A DNA stretch of 6,672 bases from an uncultured Christensenella sp. (lineage in GTDB: Bacteria; Bacillota; Clostridia; Christensenellales; UBA1242): positions 1-6,672 of the forward strand of contig CASFFI010000020.1 of NCBI GenBank assembly GCA_949293925.1, read 5' to 3'. Every line of letters starts with the position of its first letter. The first letter of the stretch is position 1. This document shows, piece by piece, positions 1 to 5,218 of the stretch. Under the pieces are notes generated by a model. That model was not told where the DNA came from. It saw nothing but the letters and a program-made list of their open reading frames with translations, and searched no databases. The translations under genes and the position numbers were made by a program.

Positions 1-54
1 CAAATTAGAGTAAATGTAATTAGAGAGACAAGATTTACCTCAACAGCAAAATAG
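1..54 (+). CDS. rny: Ribonuclease Y, C-terminal end only (5' part lies outside the window)
   Basis: Frame 1 reads QIRVNVIRETRFTSTAK and stops at TAG (52-54). This matches the conserved tail of RNase Y, which in Bacillus subtilis as I recall it ends IKVTVIRETRAVEYAK; the VIRETR core and the terminal AK are the identifying residues. RNase Y is a membrane-tethered HD-domain endoribonuclease that initiates mRNA decay in many Gram-positive bacteria. The transmembrane, coiled-coil, KH and HD regions lie outside the window, so only the identity of the tail can be judged. A strong hairpin terminator starts two bases after the stop codon, so this is the end of its transcription unit. The recognition rests on 17 residues, but they are distinctive. 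Confidence 0.85.
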   Translation, partial: QIRVNVIRETRFTSTAK

Positions 55-56
55 TC

Positions 57-87
57 AAAAAATAAAGCATTCATTGCTTTATTTTTT
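57..87 (+). terminator. Intrinsic terminator of rny
   Basis: Perfect 13-bp inverted repeat: the left arm is 57-69, the loop TTCAT is 70-74 and the right arm is 75-87. The right arm ends in six T, giving the U-tract, and the left arm begins with six A, so it could also stop transcription from the other side. It starts two bases after the rny stop codon. Confidence 0.9.
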
Positions 88-539
88 CATTTAAAGTTAA
101 AATCAAGCATTAAAGTTTAATTGAGTATTTATAATAATTGTATAGATATATTTAAATATATAACGCATCAACAAATTTAATATATTTTTTACTCTTCAAA
201 TTAAGGCATTATGTTTTAATATTTAATCAAAGATTGATCGCTTTGTATGTTTTATTTTAGTGATTAATTAAGATAAGAGTACAAAGTAAATAATTATTAT
301 ATGTTGATATAAAGGTAGTTAATATAAATAGTATGATTTAATACTCAAAATTATAAATAAATTAATTGATAAACTATAATGCTTTTAACGTAAAATTATA
401 AAAATATATAATTAATGATATAAAAGTATAAATAACAAATGAGATAAAATGATTTTATAAAGATATAATTATTATAAATAACATATTTAAAATATAACGA
501 AAACAGGTTAAAATTTGGTTACTTTAATTTATTAAAAAA

Positions 540-646
540 TGTTAAAATATTAATAGGGTGGGTGATAATCAAATTATTATATAAAAATTAGAGTCTTTAA
601 AACTATTCGCAAAACACAACTTTTGCGAATACATAATGTATTTTTT
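540..646 (+). ncRNA. Candidate small RNA locus (speculative)
   Basis: Inside the AT desert, an extended -10 box (TG at 540-541, TAAAAT at 543-548) would start a transcript near 555, just at the G-rich stretch AGGGTGGGTG (555-564). About 40 bases further is a perfect 11-bp hairpin (604-631). Overlapping its right arm is a second possible stem, ATACAT / ATGTAT (629-641), directly followed by a run of T (641-646). Together these resemble a transcript of about 90 nt with a terminator-like end. No good -35 box is present (TTGGTT at 515-520 is too far upstream), and the only reading frame, nine codons from GTG 562, sits too close to the G-rich stretch for normal initiation. No known RNA family is recognised. 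Confidence 0.25.
603..631 (+). repeat. CTATTCGCAAAA repeat, copy 1, forming a perfect hairpin
   Basis: The motif CTATTCGCAAAA (603-614) is followed after the six bases CACAAC (615-620) by the exact reverse complement TTTTGCGAATA (621-631), giving an 11-bp stem with 6-nt loop. The same motif recurs singly at 1146-1157 and, with one change, at 1560-1571. It may be a protein-binding site, an RNA hairpin or a fragment of a dispersed repeat. Confidence 0.65.
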
Positions 647-1145
647 AATAATAACCTTATAATTTTATAAACTTGAGATTTTCAATAAATTATAATTTTA
701 TAATTTTTATTTTTTTATTACAATTTTTTTATTACATATACATTTAATTATAAATTCTGATTAAAGTTTATAATTGTTGTTTTACATTAATTAAAATTAA
801 AAATTTAATATCATCAATAAGTTTAAAACTCATAATTTATTAACAATAATTTTTAGTAATTTTTTCTATTCGAAATTTAACTGTTATATATTTTATGTTA
901 TATTGATTGTTATTTATTTCAATATTCTTATTTAACAAAATTTAGTTTTGTAAAATCTTATTTATAGTTTAATAGCATTAATATATTTCATTCTAAATAA
1001 TATGCGATAAAATATTTAATTTTTATATGAAAATTTAGTATTCTATTATATCAAATTTATTTATAATGTCTAATTTTAATTAAAATGATTTATGCATACT
1101 TCTATTCTTAATAAATTAATCAATAATAAAAAATAAAAATTACAT

Positions 1146-1157
1146 CTATTCGCAAAA
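1146..1157 (+). repeat. CTATTCGCAAAA repeat, copy 2 (single arm)
   Basis: Identical over 12 bases to copy 1 at 603. The expected inverted arm is degenerate here: TTGTTGCAATG follows, instead of TTTTGCGAATA. The flanks resemble copy 3, with AAAAATTACAT before the motif and ATATT after it. Confidence 0.6.
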
Positions 1158-1559
1158 TATTGTTGCAATGTTTAGGTGTAAATACAATTTGTCAAAGTTT
1201 ATTTTAAATTTTGTTATTTATATAAATGTATATGAATCAAATTTATTATACTAAAAAAATTTTATAATAAAGAATATATTTGACTTAAAAACATGATTTA
1301 ATGTTATTTAATGTTTCTTAATACGTTAATTTAATTATTATCTAAAACATTTTCAAAAACTTATAACATAAAATTTTATAAGATTCTGTAAATAAATTTT
1401 TGTTTTATTAAATTAAATTTATTCAAAATATGAAATATAGATAGATTTTATATTAAATATTTTATTTTACTATTTTTACTATATCTAGTATTTTATCCCC
1501 TATTTTATATACAATATTTAGTTGATGAAGTGGTCATCTTTTTTGTTATAAAAATTTAT

Positions 1560-1571
1560 CTGTTCGCAAAA
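1560..1571 (+). repeat. CTGTTCGCAAAA repeat, copy 3 (single arm), beside the rnhA stop
   Basis: Eleven of twelve bases match the copies at 603 and 1146; A is replaced by G at the third position. The left flank AAAAATTTAT resembles that of copy 2. It lies four bases beyond the rnhA stop codon, so it would be in the 3' untranslated end of an rnhA transcript, read as TTTTGCGAACAG. Confidence 0.55.
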
Positions 1572-1575
1572 TAAT

Positions 1576-2025
1576 TTATAAATTTTCGTAACCCATTCTC
1601 GCCAACTCATCACAACGATTATTGTAAATATTATCTGAATGTCCTTTTACTTTTATCCATTCAATTTTATGATAAGCATTTAAATCAATTAGTTTTTTCC
1701 ATAATTCAATATTTTCTATTGTTTTATTTTTTGCATTTTTAAATCCATTTAATTGCCACTTATTTACCCAACCTTCATTAAATGCATTTATTAAATATGC
1801 TGAATCAGAATACAATTCAACCTCACAAGGTTCTTTTAATAATTTGAGTGCTTCAAGTGCAGCAGTTAATTCCATGATATTATTTGTAGTTAAAGCATTT
1901 GCACCTTTTATTTCTAATTTGTTTGATTTATAAAAAAGTATAGCGCCCCACCCACCAGGTCCTGGATTTCCGCTACAAGCGCCATCAGTATAAATTTTAA
2001 CTTTTTTTAAATCTAAATTTTTCAC
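1576..2025 (-). CDS. rnhA: Ribonuclease HI
   Basis: A 149-residue cytoplasmic endonuclease that cuts the RNA strand of RNA:DNA hybrids, acting on R-loops, primers and misincorporated ribonucleotides. The length is normal for bacterial RNase HI (155 in E. coli). The metal-binding carboxylates are all visible: D14 in IYTDGACSGNPG, E52 in NNIMELTA, D74 in LYSDSAY and D139 in NNRCDELA, plus the catalytic-loop histidine H129 in VKGHSDN. The glycine-rich GNPGPGGWGA stretch after the first strand and the tryptophan-rich basic region (W86 to W109) that grips the hybrid are also present. The enzyme therefore looks complete and active. The start is GTG: an AAGGTG Shine-Dalgarno element sits just upstream, and a TTGACA promoter lies about 55 bp further out. 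It is read on its own and shares its strand with the upstream tRNA-Trp, which is separated by that tRNA's terminator. I see no clear intrinsic terminator after it. Confidence 0.97.
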   Translation of the reverse strand: MKNLDLKKVKIYTDGACSGNPGPGGWGAILFYKSNKLEIKGANALTTNNIMELTAALEALKLLKEPCEVELYSDSAYLINAFNEGWVNKWQLNGFKNAKNKTIENIELWKKLIDLNAYHKIEWIKVKGHSDNIYNNRCDELARMGYENL

Positions 2026-2035
2026 AAAGCACCTT
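2023..2035 (-). promoter_or_regulatory. Ribosome-binding site and GTG start of rnhA
   Basis: On the minus strand AAGGTG (2035-2030) precedes GTG (2025-2023) by four bases; counted from the AAGG core the gap is six. There is no ATG at this end that keeps the conserved first strand, so this site decides the GTG start. Confidence 0.75.
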
Positions 2036-2078
2036 AAATTTTATTAAATTATTAGATAAGTATAATTAGTATAAATAG

Positions 2079-2107
2079 ATAGTACATTAAATTCAAATAT
2101 TTGTCAA
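2079..2107 (-). promoter_or_regulatory. Promoter of rnhA
   Basis: Minus-strand -35 box TTGACA (2107-2102) is a perfect match and is separated by 17 bp from the -10 box TACTAT (2084-2079). Transcription would start near 2072, giving a leader of about 45 nt before the GTG start codon. Confidence 0.75.
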
Positions 2108-2334
2108 TTGTAAAGATATAAATAAAACTAACTATAGGTTCAATTAAATTATGAATAATATCTTTAAAAATTTACTTAATTGTACCAAAATTCTTATTTT
2201 AATAACCATATTATAATTAAAATTCTTAAGTTTACAAATAATAATAAATCATAATTAGTTTATAAAATACTTATATATAGGGAAATAATAGTTATAAAAT
2301 TTATACATTCAAAATTGTAAAATTTAAAAACAGC

Positions 2335-2354
2335 AAAAAAAAGCAATTTGCTTT
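2335..2354 (-). terminator. Intrinsic terminator of tRNA-Trp
   Basis: Read on the minus strand, AAAGCA (2354-2349), loop AAT and TGCTTT (2345-2340) form a 6-bp stem that runs straight into a stretch of eight T ending at 2335. It begins only six bases beyond the CCA end of the tRNA, so the primary transcript carries almost no trailer beyond the terminator. Confidence 0.8.
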
Positions 2355-2360
2355 AAAAAT

Positions 2361-2435
2361 TGGCAGGGGAGACGCGATTCGAACACGCAACCAATGGTTT
2401 TGGAGACCACTACTCTACCGTTGAGCCACTCCCCT
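2361..2435 (-). tRNA. trnW: tRNA-Trp (anticodon CCA)
   Basis: The minus strand folds into a full cloverleaf. The acceptor is AGGGGAG pairing with CTCCCCT; the D arm is GCTC/GAGT. The anticodon stem GTGGT/ACCAT encloses the loop CTCCAAA, with anticodon CCA at 34-36. The T arm GCGTG/CGCGT carries the loop TTCGAAT. The discriminator is G, as usual for bacterial tRNA-Trp, and CCA (2363-2361) is encoded in the DNA. It decodes UGG only; with no UCA-anticodon tRNA here and no in-frame TGA in the genes, UGA is a stop in this organism. It is a single-gene transcription unit with its own promoter and terminator. Confidence 0.97.
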
Positions 2436-2443
2436 ATTCTTTT

Positions 2444-2472
2444 ATAATAACAAAATAAAAAAATATTGTCAA
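2444..2472 (-). promoter_or_regulatory. Strong promoter of tRNA-Trp
   Basis: Minus strand: perfect -35 TTGACA (2472-2467), 17-bp spacer rich in T, then -10 TATTAT (2449-2444) preceded by TGT, an extended -10. Transcription should start around 2437-2438, two or three bases before the mature 5' end of the tRNA at 2435. Confidence 0.88.
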
Positions 2473-2756
2473 CTGTTAATAAATTATAGTCAGAATTTTT
2501 GATGATTAAATAAAACATTTTTGTGTTTTATATTTATTTATATATCACTTTATTTATAAATGAATTTATAACATTTATAAAATTGTTAAATTAAAATATA
2601 GTAAGTTTAAAAAATAATTATTAATTAATAAAAATATAATAAAAAGAAAAAATATTTATAAGATAAATTCTGAATTAAATGTATTACATTTTGATTAATA
2701 AATTTGACTAAAAAATTAATAAATTTATGCAATTCTTAATTCAAAGTTAAAAAGAT
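2473..2756. other. AT-rich spacer between the divergent tRNA-Trp and padR units
   Basis: No gene is visible. The one structure is an 8-bp inverted repeat: ATAAAACA (2510-2517), loop TTTTTG, TGTTTTAT (2524-2531). It has no T-run behind it, so it is not a typical terminator. The tRNA and the padR-like gene are transcribed away from each other from promoters at either edge. Confidence 0.6.
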
Positions 2757-2777
2757 AATTTATTTGACAAATAAATT
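2757..2777. promoter_or_regulatory. 21-bp perfect palindrome over the padR -35 box (candidate operator)
   Basis: The left arm AATTTATTTG (2757-2766), a single central A (2767) and the right arm CAAATAAATT (2768-2777) are exact reverse complements. The -35 box TTGACA lies in the middle, so a dimeric regulator bound here would block RNA polymerase. PadR-family dimers commonly repress their own gene, so autoregulation by the downstream product is the natural reading. In DNA this AT-rich, a palindrome of this length could arise by chance about once in a window this size; its position over the -35 box is what makes it notable. Confidence 0.5.
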
Positions 2778-2793
2778 TAAACTTTGCTAAAAT
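2764..2793 (+). promoter_or_regulatory. Promoter of the membrane-anchored PadR gene
   Basis: The perfect -35 TTGACA (2764-2769) is followed, after 18 bp, by -10 TAAAAT (2788-2793) with the extended motif TGC just before it (2785-2787). The start of transcription would be near 2800, leaving a leader of about 15 nt that contains the GGGGG ribosome-binding site. Confidence 0.82.
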
Positions 2794-2814
2794 ATTTCTA
2801 TATTTGGGGGTTTT

Positions 2815-3819
2815 ATGCAACAGACAAGTTTAATACCCTTAATTCTTCACGAATTGGGAATAAAAGAAAATTATGGGCTCGAAATCGCAAAAAACATATC
2901 GGTTGCCACTAGTGGTAAAATAGAAATTAAACAAGCAAACTTATATATTATATTAAAAAAATTAGAAAAATCTAGACTTATTTCTAGTTTTTGGGTAGAT
3001 AGTGATATTGGGGGTAAAAGACATTATTACAAATTGACAGACTTAGGGAAAGCACAACTAAAAACATACCCTTCCTATCAATCTGTAGTATTTTCATTAT
3101 TGCTTGATGAAAAAAACAATACAGAAAATAATAAACAACCAAAATTAGAAACTGAAGAAAGCGAAATATTGGATAATGAGTTACAATCAAACAAATATCA
3201 AAATTTATATAAAAATAATACTGAACTTTTAAAAGAAATAAAATATGAACCACCAAAAGAAGAATATTTAAAAGATAAATATGTTGCAAATAATGTAATT
3301 GCTAAAAAGAAAGAAAATGAATTGAATGAACTACAATTAAAGCGTCTAAACAACATAAAATATACTGATTATGTAGATTATCTAACTGATGAATTTTATT
3401 TAGATTCAAAATCTTTATCTAAAAAAATAACGATTAAGAAAATATCAATATGTATGGTTTTATTGATTATTTCTACTCTATATTTAGTGTTTGGTTCAAA
3501 ATTTGGCGCAAATTTGTTTTATTATTTATATGCCCTATTCGGCGTTATTATTCCCTTAATTTTAATACCATTTTATCTTACTTTTGAAAAAAATTTAAAA
3601 ATAAAAATATATACTAAAAAGTTTGAATTTAATATAAAAAAGCAAATAATTTTAAGACTTATTTCTTTCATTTTAATAATAGGGTTGATAATTGTTTTTA
3701 ACACCCTTATATTTGAATTTAATATTCTCAATACAATACTACCTATTATAACTGCCCTTTTGATTTTTGTTGAATTGATATTTAGAAACAAGTCTATTGA
3801 TAAAGAAAAAAATAATTAA
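2815..3819 (+). CDS. PadR-family transcriptional regulator with four C-terminal transmembrane helices
   Basis: A 334-residue protein. Residues 1-86 form a PadR-type winged helix: NYGLEIAKNI (19-28), the recognition-helix region IKQANLYIILKKLEKSRLI (38-56) and the wing GGKRHYYKLTDLGKAQL (66-82) match the family pattern YGYEI, LYP.L.RLE..GLI and R.YY.LT..G. A charged, coil-prone linker follows (about 97-205). Hydrophobic helices then lie near 210-227, 232-254, 278-300 and 303-323, before a short charged tail. Ordinary PadR proteins are soluble and about 100-180 residues long, so this looks like a DNA-binding domain tethered to the membrane. The ATG at 2815 has GGGGG four bases upstream and begins exactly where the domain should. 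The gene has its own promoter, a palindromic candidate operator and a terminator. Its signal and targets are unknown; the nearby exporter and TVP38 genes are candidates. Confidence 0.85.
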   Translation: MQQTSLIPLILHELGIKENYGLEIAKNISVATSGKIEIKQANLYIILKKLEKSRLISSFWVDSDIGGKRHYYKLTDLGKAQLKTYPSYQSVVFSLLLDEKNNTENNKQPKLETEESEILDNELQSNKYQNLYKNNTELLKEIKYEPPKEEYLKDKYVANNVIAKKKENELNELQLKRLNNIKYTDYVDYLTDEFYLDSKSLSKKITIKKISICMVLLIISTLYLVFGSKFGANLFYYLYALFGVIIPLILIPFYLTFEKNLKIKIYTKKFEFNIKKQIILRLISFILIIGLIIVFNTLIFEFNILNTILPIITALLIFVELIFRNKSIDKEKNN

Positions 3820-3844
3820 CGAAAGTTAAACTTTTAAAATCTTA

Positions 3845-3880
3845 AAAAAAATGAACTTTACTTTTATGTAAAGTTTTTTT
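3845..3880 (+). terminator. Intrinsic terminator of the padR-like gene
   Basis: Arms AACTTTAC (3854-3861) and GTAAAGTT (3868-3875) with loop TTTTAT make an 8-bp stem, followed by five more T (3876-3880), seven in all counting those in the arm. A run of A lies before the stem (from about 3844), so it could also work in the reverse direction. It lies about 35 bp after the stop codon. Confidence 0.85.
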
Positions 3881-4202
3881 AGTAAATAAATAATCTAACA
3901 TAGTTTTTTTACTCTTAAAATCTTAAAAATTTTAGTTATTAATTAAATTTATTTTTTTGTTATTCATTAAATTTGTTTAAATTTTTGACATACAAACAAA
4001 TTGACATATAAAAACAAATTGACATATAAATTGAATATAAATAAAAAATTATACTACATGCTTATTATACACTTATTGACTTAATTATTAAAATTAATTA
4101 AAACAAATTGAAAACTAGATAACAAAATTCAAATAATTTAATCAAAATGTTAAAATTAAGTATTGTGAAAATATAAATGAACAAGAAAACAACTAATTGA
4201 AT
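3881..4202. other. AT-rich convergent intergenic region
   Basis: About 320 bp between the padR terminator and the 3' end of the minus-strand tvp38 gene. No gene is seen; the best short frame, MNKKTTN from ATG near 4178, has no ribosome-binding site. The stretch TTAAAATCTTAAAAA occurs twice (near 3834 and 3914). A tandem TTGACATATAAA array is described separately. No obvious terminator for tvp38 was found on the minus strand. Confidence 0.6.
3983..4032 (+). repeat. Short tandem array of TTGACATATAAA units
   Basis: CAAATTGACATATAAA occurs perfectly twice in tandem (3997-4012 and 4015-4030, period 18). A diverged copy sits just before them (TTGACATACAAA at 3985-3996, 16 bp upstream). Each unit contains a perfect -35 hexamer and a TATAAA, so neighbouring units combine into promoter-like pairs: TTGACA 3985 with TATAAA 4007 (16 bp spacer) and TTGACA 4001 with TATAAA 4025 (18 bp spacer). 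They point rightwards, where no plus-strand gene lies. Confidence 0.6.
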
Positions 4203-5099
4203 TTATTTTTTAAATAGTGCTGAAACTTTTGTTTTTAGTTTTTTTCTATTAATAAATCCTAATATTCCAGCAATCAATAAAGTTACACCTAAAATCAGCC
4301 ATACCACTATCCCCCACCCTGTAAACGGTATTATTTTTCCACTTGCTAGAATTGCTACAATAAATACGGAAATTGCGCGTGCTGTCAATGTAATTATTGC
4401 AAATTTTTTAAAAGAAATGTCTGTTAATCCTGCTAATACACATAGCATATCATCTGGGAAAAATGGCAATACAAACATTAAGAATAATAAAATGCCTGTT
4501 TTATTCCCCAATATTTTTTGATATTTGATAATTAATTCTTTTGAAAAAATCCAGCAAGCGAGCGGGAAACCAAATTTTCTTCCTATTAAAAATGCCATAA
4601 TAGACCCTATAACAATACCGCTAGTGCTAAGAATTAGTGCTTGCCAAGGACCGTATAAAATTGTTCCTACAGCAATAGACACAACCCCAGGTATAGGCAA
4701 TAATACGACTTGTAAAACATTTATAATTAAAAATACTAATCTGCCAAAATTCCCCGTCTTTAAAATAATTTCTTTTAAAGAATTAAAACTGTTAATTTTG
4801 TCAATTATATTCAGTCGTTCTGCTATAAAGTAAAATAAATATCCGATAAAAATGCTAATGGTTAAAACAGATAAAAATTTAAAAATGCTTTCCCTTTTTC
4901 TGACGGCGGAAAAAATGAAAAGTCCTCCTATTACTAATAACAAACCATATATACCAAAGTGAAAAAATTTACTATTTTGAATAACAGATACTGTATTAAA
5001 GCAAATCATTATCCCTATTAAAGTAGCAGTTATTACAGTTAAAATATAGCGAAATTTTTTAAAACTTTTATTTTCAGTTAAATTATATGGCAAATTCAT
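4203..5099 (-). CDS. TVP38/TMEM64 family membrane protein (DedA superfamily)
   Basis: A 298-residue polytopic inner-membrane protein. The family domain covers about 125-255 and shows its marks: LPIPG (134-138), GTILYGPW (145-152), a small-residue helix ending FLIGRKFG (170-177), and FPDDMLCVLAG (214-224), the FPDD..AG signature, followed by R241 in the next helix. Further helices lie near 18-37, 47-65, 74-93 and 262-282. Two or three helices precede the core, making it longer than the 200-230 residues common for bacterial members. Relatives are implicated in lipid movement and envelope homeostasis, but no substrate can be assigned from sequence. ATG is the only plausible start: an in-frame stop lies ten codons upstream. 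The Shine-Dalgarno is poor (AGGG lies too far away). It is transcribed divergently from the ABC exporter. Confidence 0.92.
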   Translation of the reverse strand: MNLPYNLTENKSFKKFRYILTVITATLIGIMICFNTVSVIQNSKFFHFGIYGLLLVIGGLFIFSAVRKRESIFKFLSVLTISIFIGYLFYFIAERLNIIDKINSFNSLKEIILKTGNFGRLVFLIINVLQVVLLPIPGVVSIAVGTILYGPWQALILSTSGIVIGSIMAFLIGRKFGFPLACWIFSKELIIKYQKILGNKTGILLFLMFVLPFFPDDMLCVLAGLTDISFKKFAIITLTARAISVFIVAILASGKIIPFTGWGIVVWLILGVTLLIAGILGFINRKKLKTKVSALFKK

Positions 5100-5138
5100 A
5101 CTTATAAAAATGCCAAATTTCCCTATTTATTCTAATTA

Positions 5139-5198
5139 TTAAAATTTTTGACAAAATTAGATTATAATATTTACTTTATTTAATTCTTGTGTTAATAT
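5139..5198. promoter_or_regulatory. Divergent promoter region between tvp38 and the ABC exporter
   Basis: The octamer ATTATAAT (5161-5168) is its own reverse complement, so it offers a TATAAT -10 on both strands. For the exporter, TTAAAA (5139-5144) sits 18 bp before TATAAT (5163-5168). Two rival plus-strand arrangements exist: perfect TTGACA (5148-5153) with a weak TACTTT 18 bp on, and TTTACT (5170-5175) with extended -10 TGT-TAATAT ending at 5198. An odd 11-bp palindrome, TTTTGACAAAA (5146-5156), may be an operator; its core equals the centre of the padR palindrome. Which box is used cannot be settled from sequence. Confidence 0.45.
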
Positions 5199-5218
5199 AC
5201 TAGCAAGAGGTAGTTTTT

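Larger units (their letters stand above)
88..1575. other. Long AT-rich intergenic desert with no recognisable gene
   Basis: Almost 1.5 kb between the rny terminator and the rnhA stop codon. Two lines counted by hand have 12-13 % GC, well below the neighbouring genes. Stop codons are dense in all six frames and I see no ribosome-binding site followed by a usable reading frame. The only structured items are a GC-richer island around 540-646 (extended -10 box, G-rich stretch, two hairpins, T-run), copies of the CTATTCGCAAAA repeat near 603, 1146 and 1560 with a degenerate one near 866, and a weak hairpin with a T-run at 1524-1544 (stem GATGA/TCATC, loop AGTGG). No transposase remnant or known structural RNA could be recognised by eye. 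It could be the decayed site of a lost gene or element. Confidence 0.7.

Noticed and set aside
562..591. Nine-codon frame (MIIKLLYKN) beginning GTG after AGGGTGG
   Set aside because: The G-rich stretch is only a few bases from the GTG, too close for normal initiation, and so short a frame is expected by chance.
1524..1544. GATGA/TCATC hairpin followed by six T on the plus strand, considered as a terminator
   Set aside because: The stem has only five pairs and no plus-strand gene ends nearby; read on the minus strand the T-run would precede the stem, so it cannot serve rnhA.
2361..2435. Possible reassigned UGA codon (as in mollicutes) suggested by the extreme AT content
   Set aside because: The Trp tRNA has a CCA anticodon, all Trp codons checked are TGG, and no gene has an in-frame TGA.
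2324..2518. Open frame of 64 codons on the minus strand across tRNA-Trp
   Set aside because: It runs straight through the tRNA, its promoter and its terminator, so it cannot be a real coding gene in this context.
2984..3289. Open frame of 101 codons on the minus strand inside the padR-like gene
   Set aside because: It lies wholly antisense to a gene with clear family motifs, its product is low-complexity Leu/Phe/Tyr, and it has no ribosome-binding site of note.
3573..3791. Open frame of 72 codons on the minus strand opposite the padR membrane region
   Set aside because: It is a shadow of the AT-rich hydrophobic codons on the other strand; the product is Ile/Lys-rich with no recognisable domain.
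3983..4032. CRISPR-like reading of the tandem TTGACATATAAA units
   Set aside because: The units are 16-18 bp with no spacers between them and no cas genes nearby.
4060..4080. TTATACACT near 4067 considered as a DnaA box
   Set aside because: It differs from the TTATCCACA consensus at two positions and there is no cluster of further boxes.
4525..4833. Open frame of 102 codons on the plus strand inside tvp38
   Set aside because: It is antisense to the conserved TVP38 core, which explains the sequence better; no start signal was seen.
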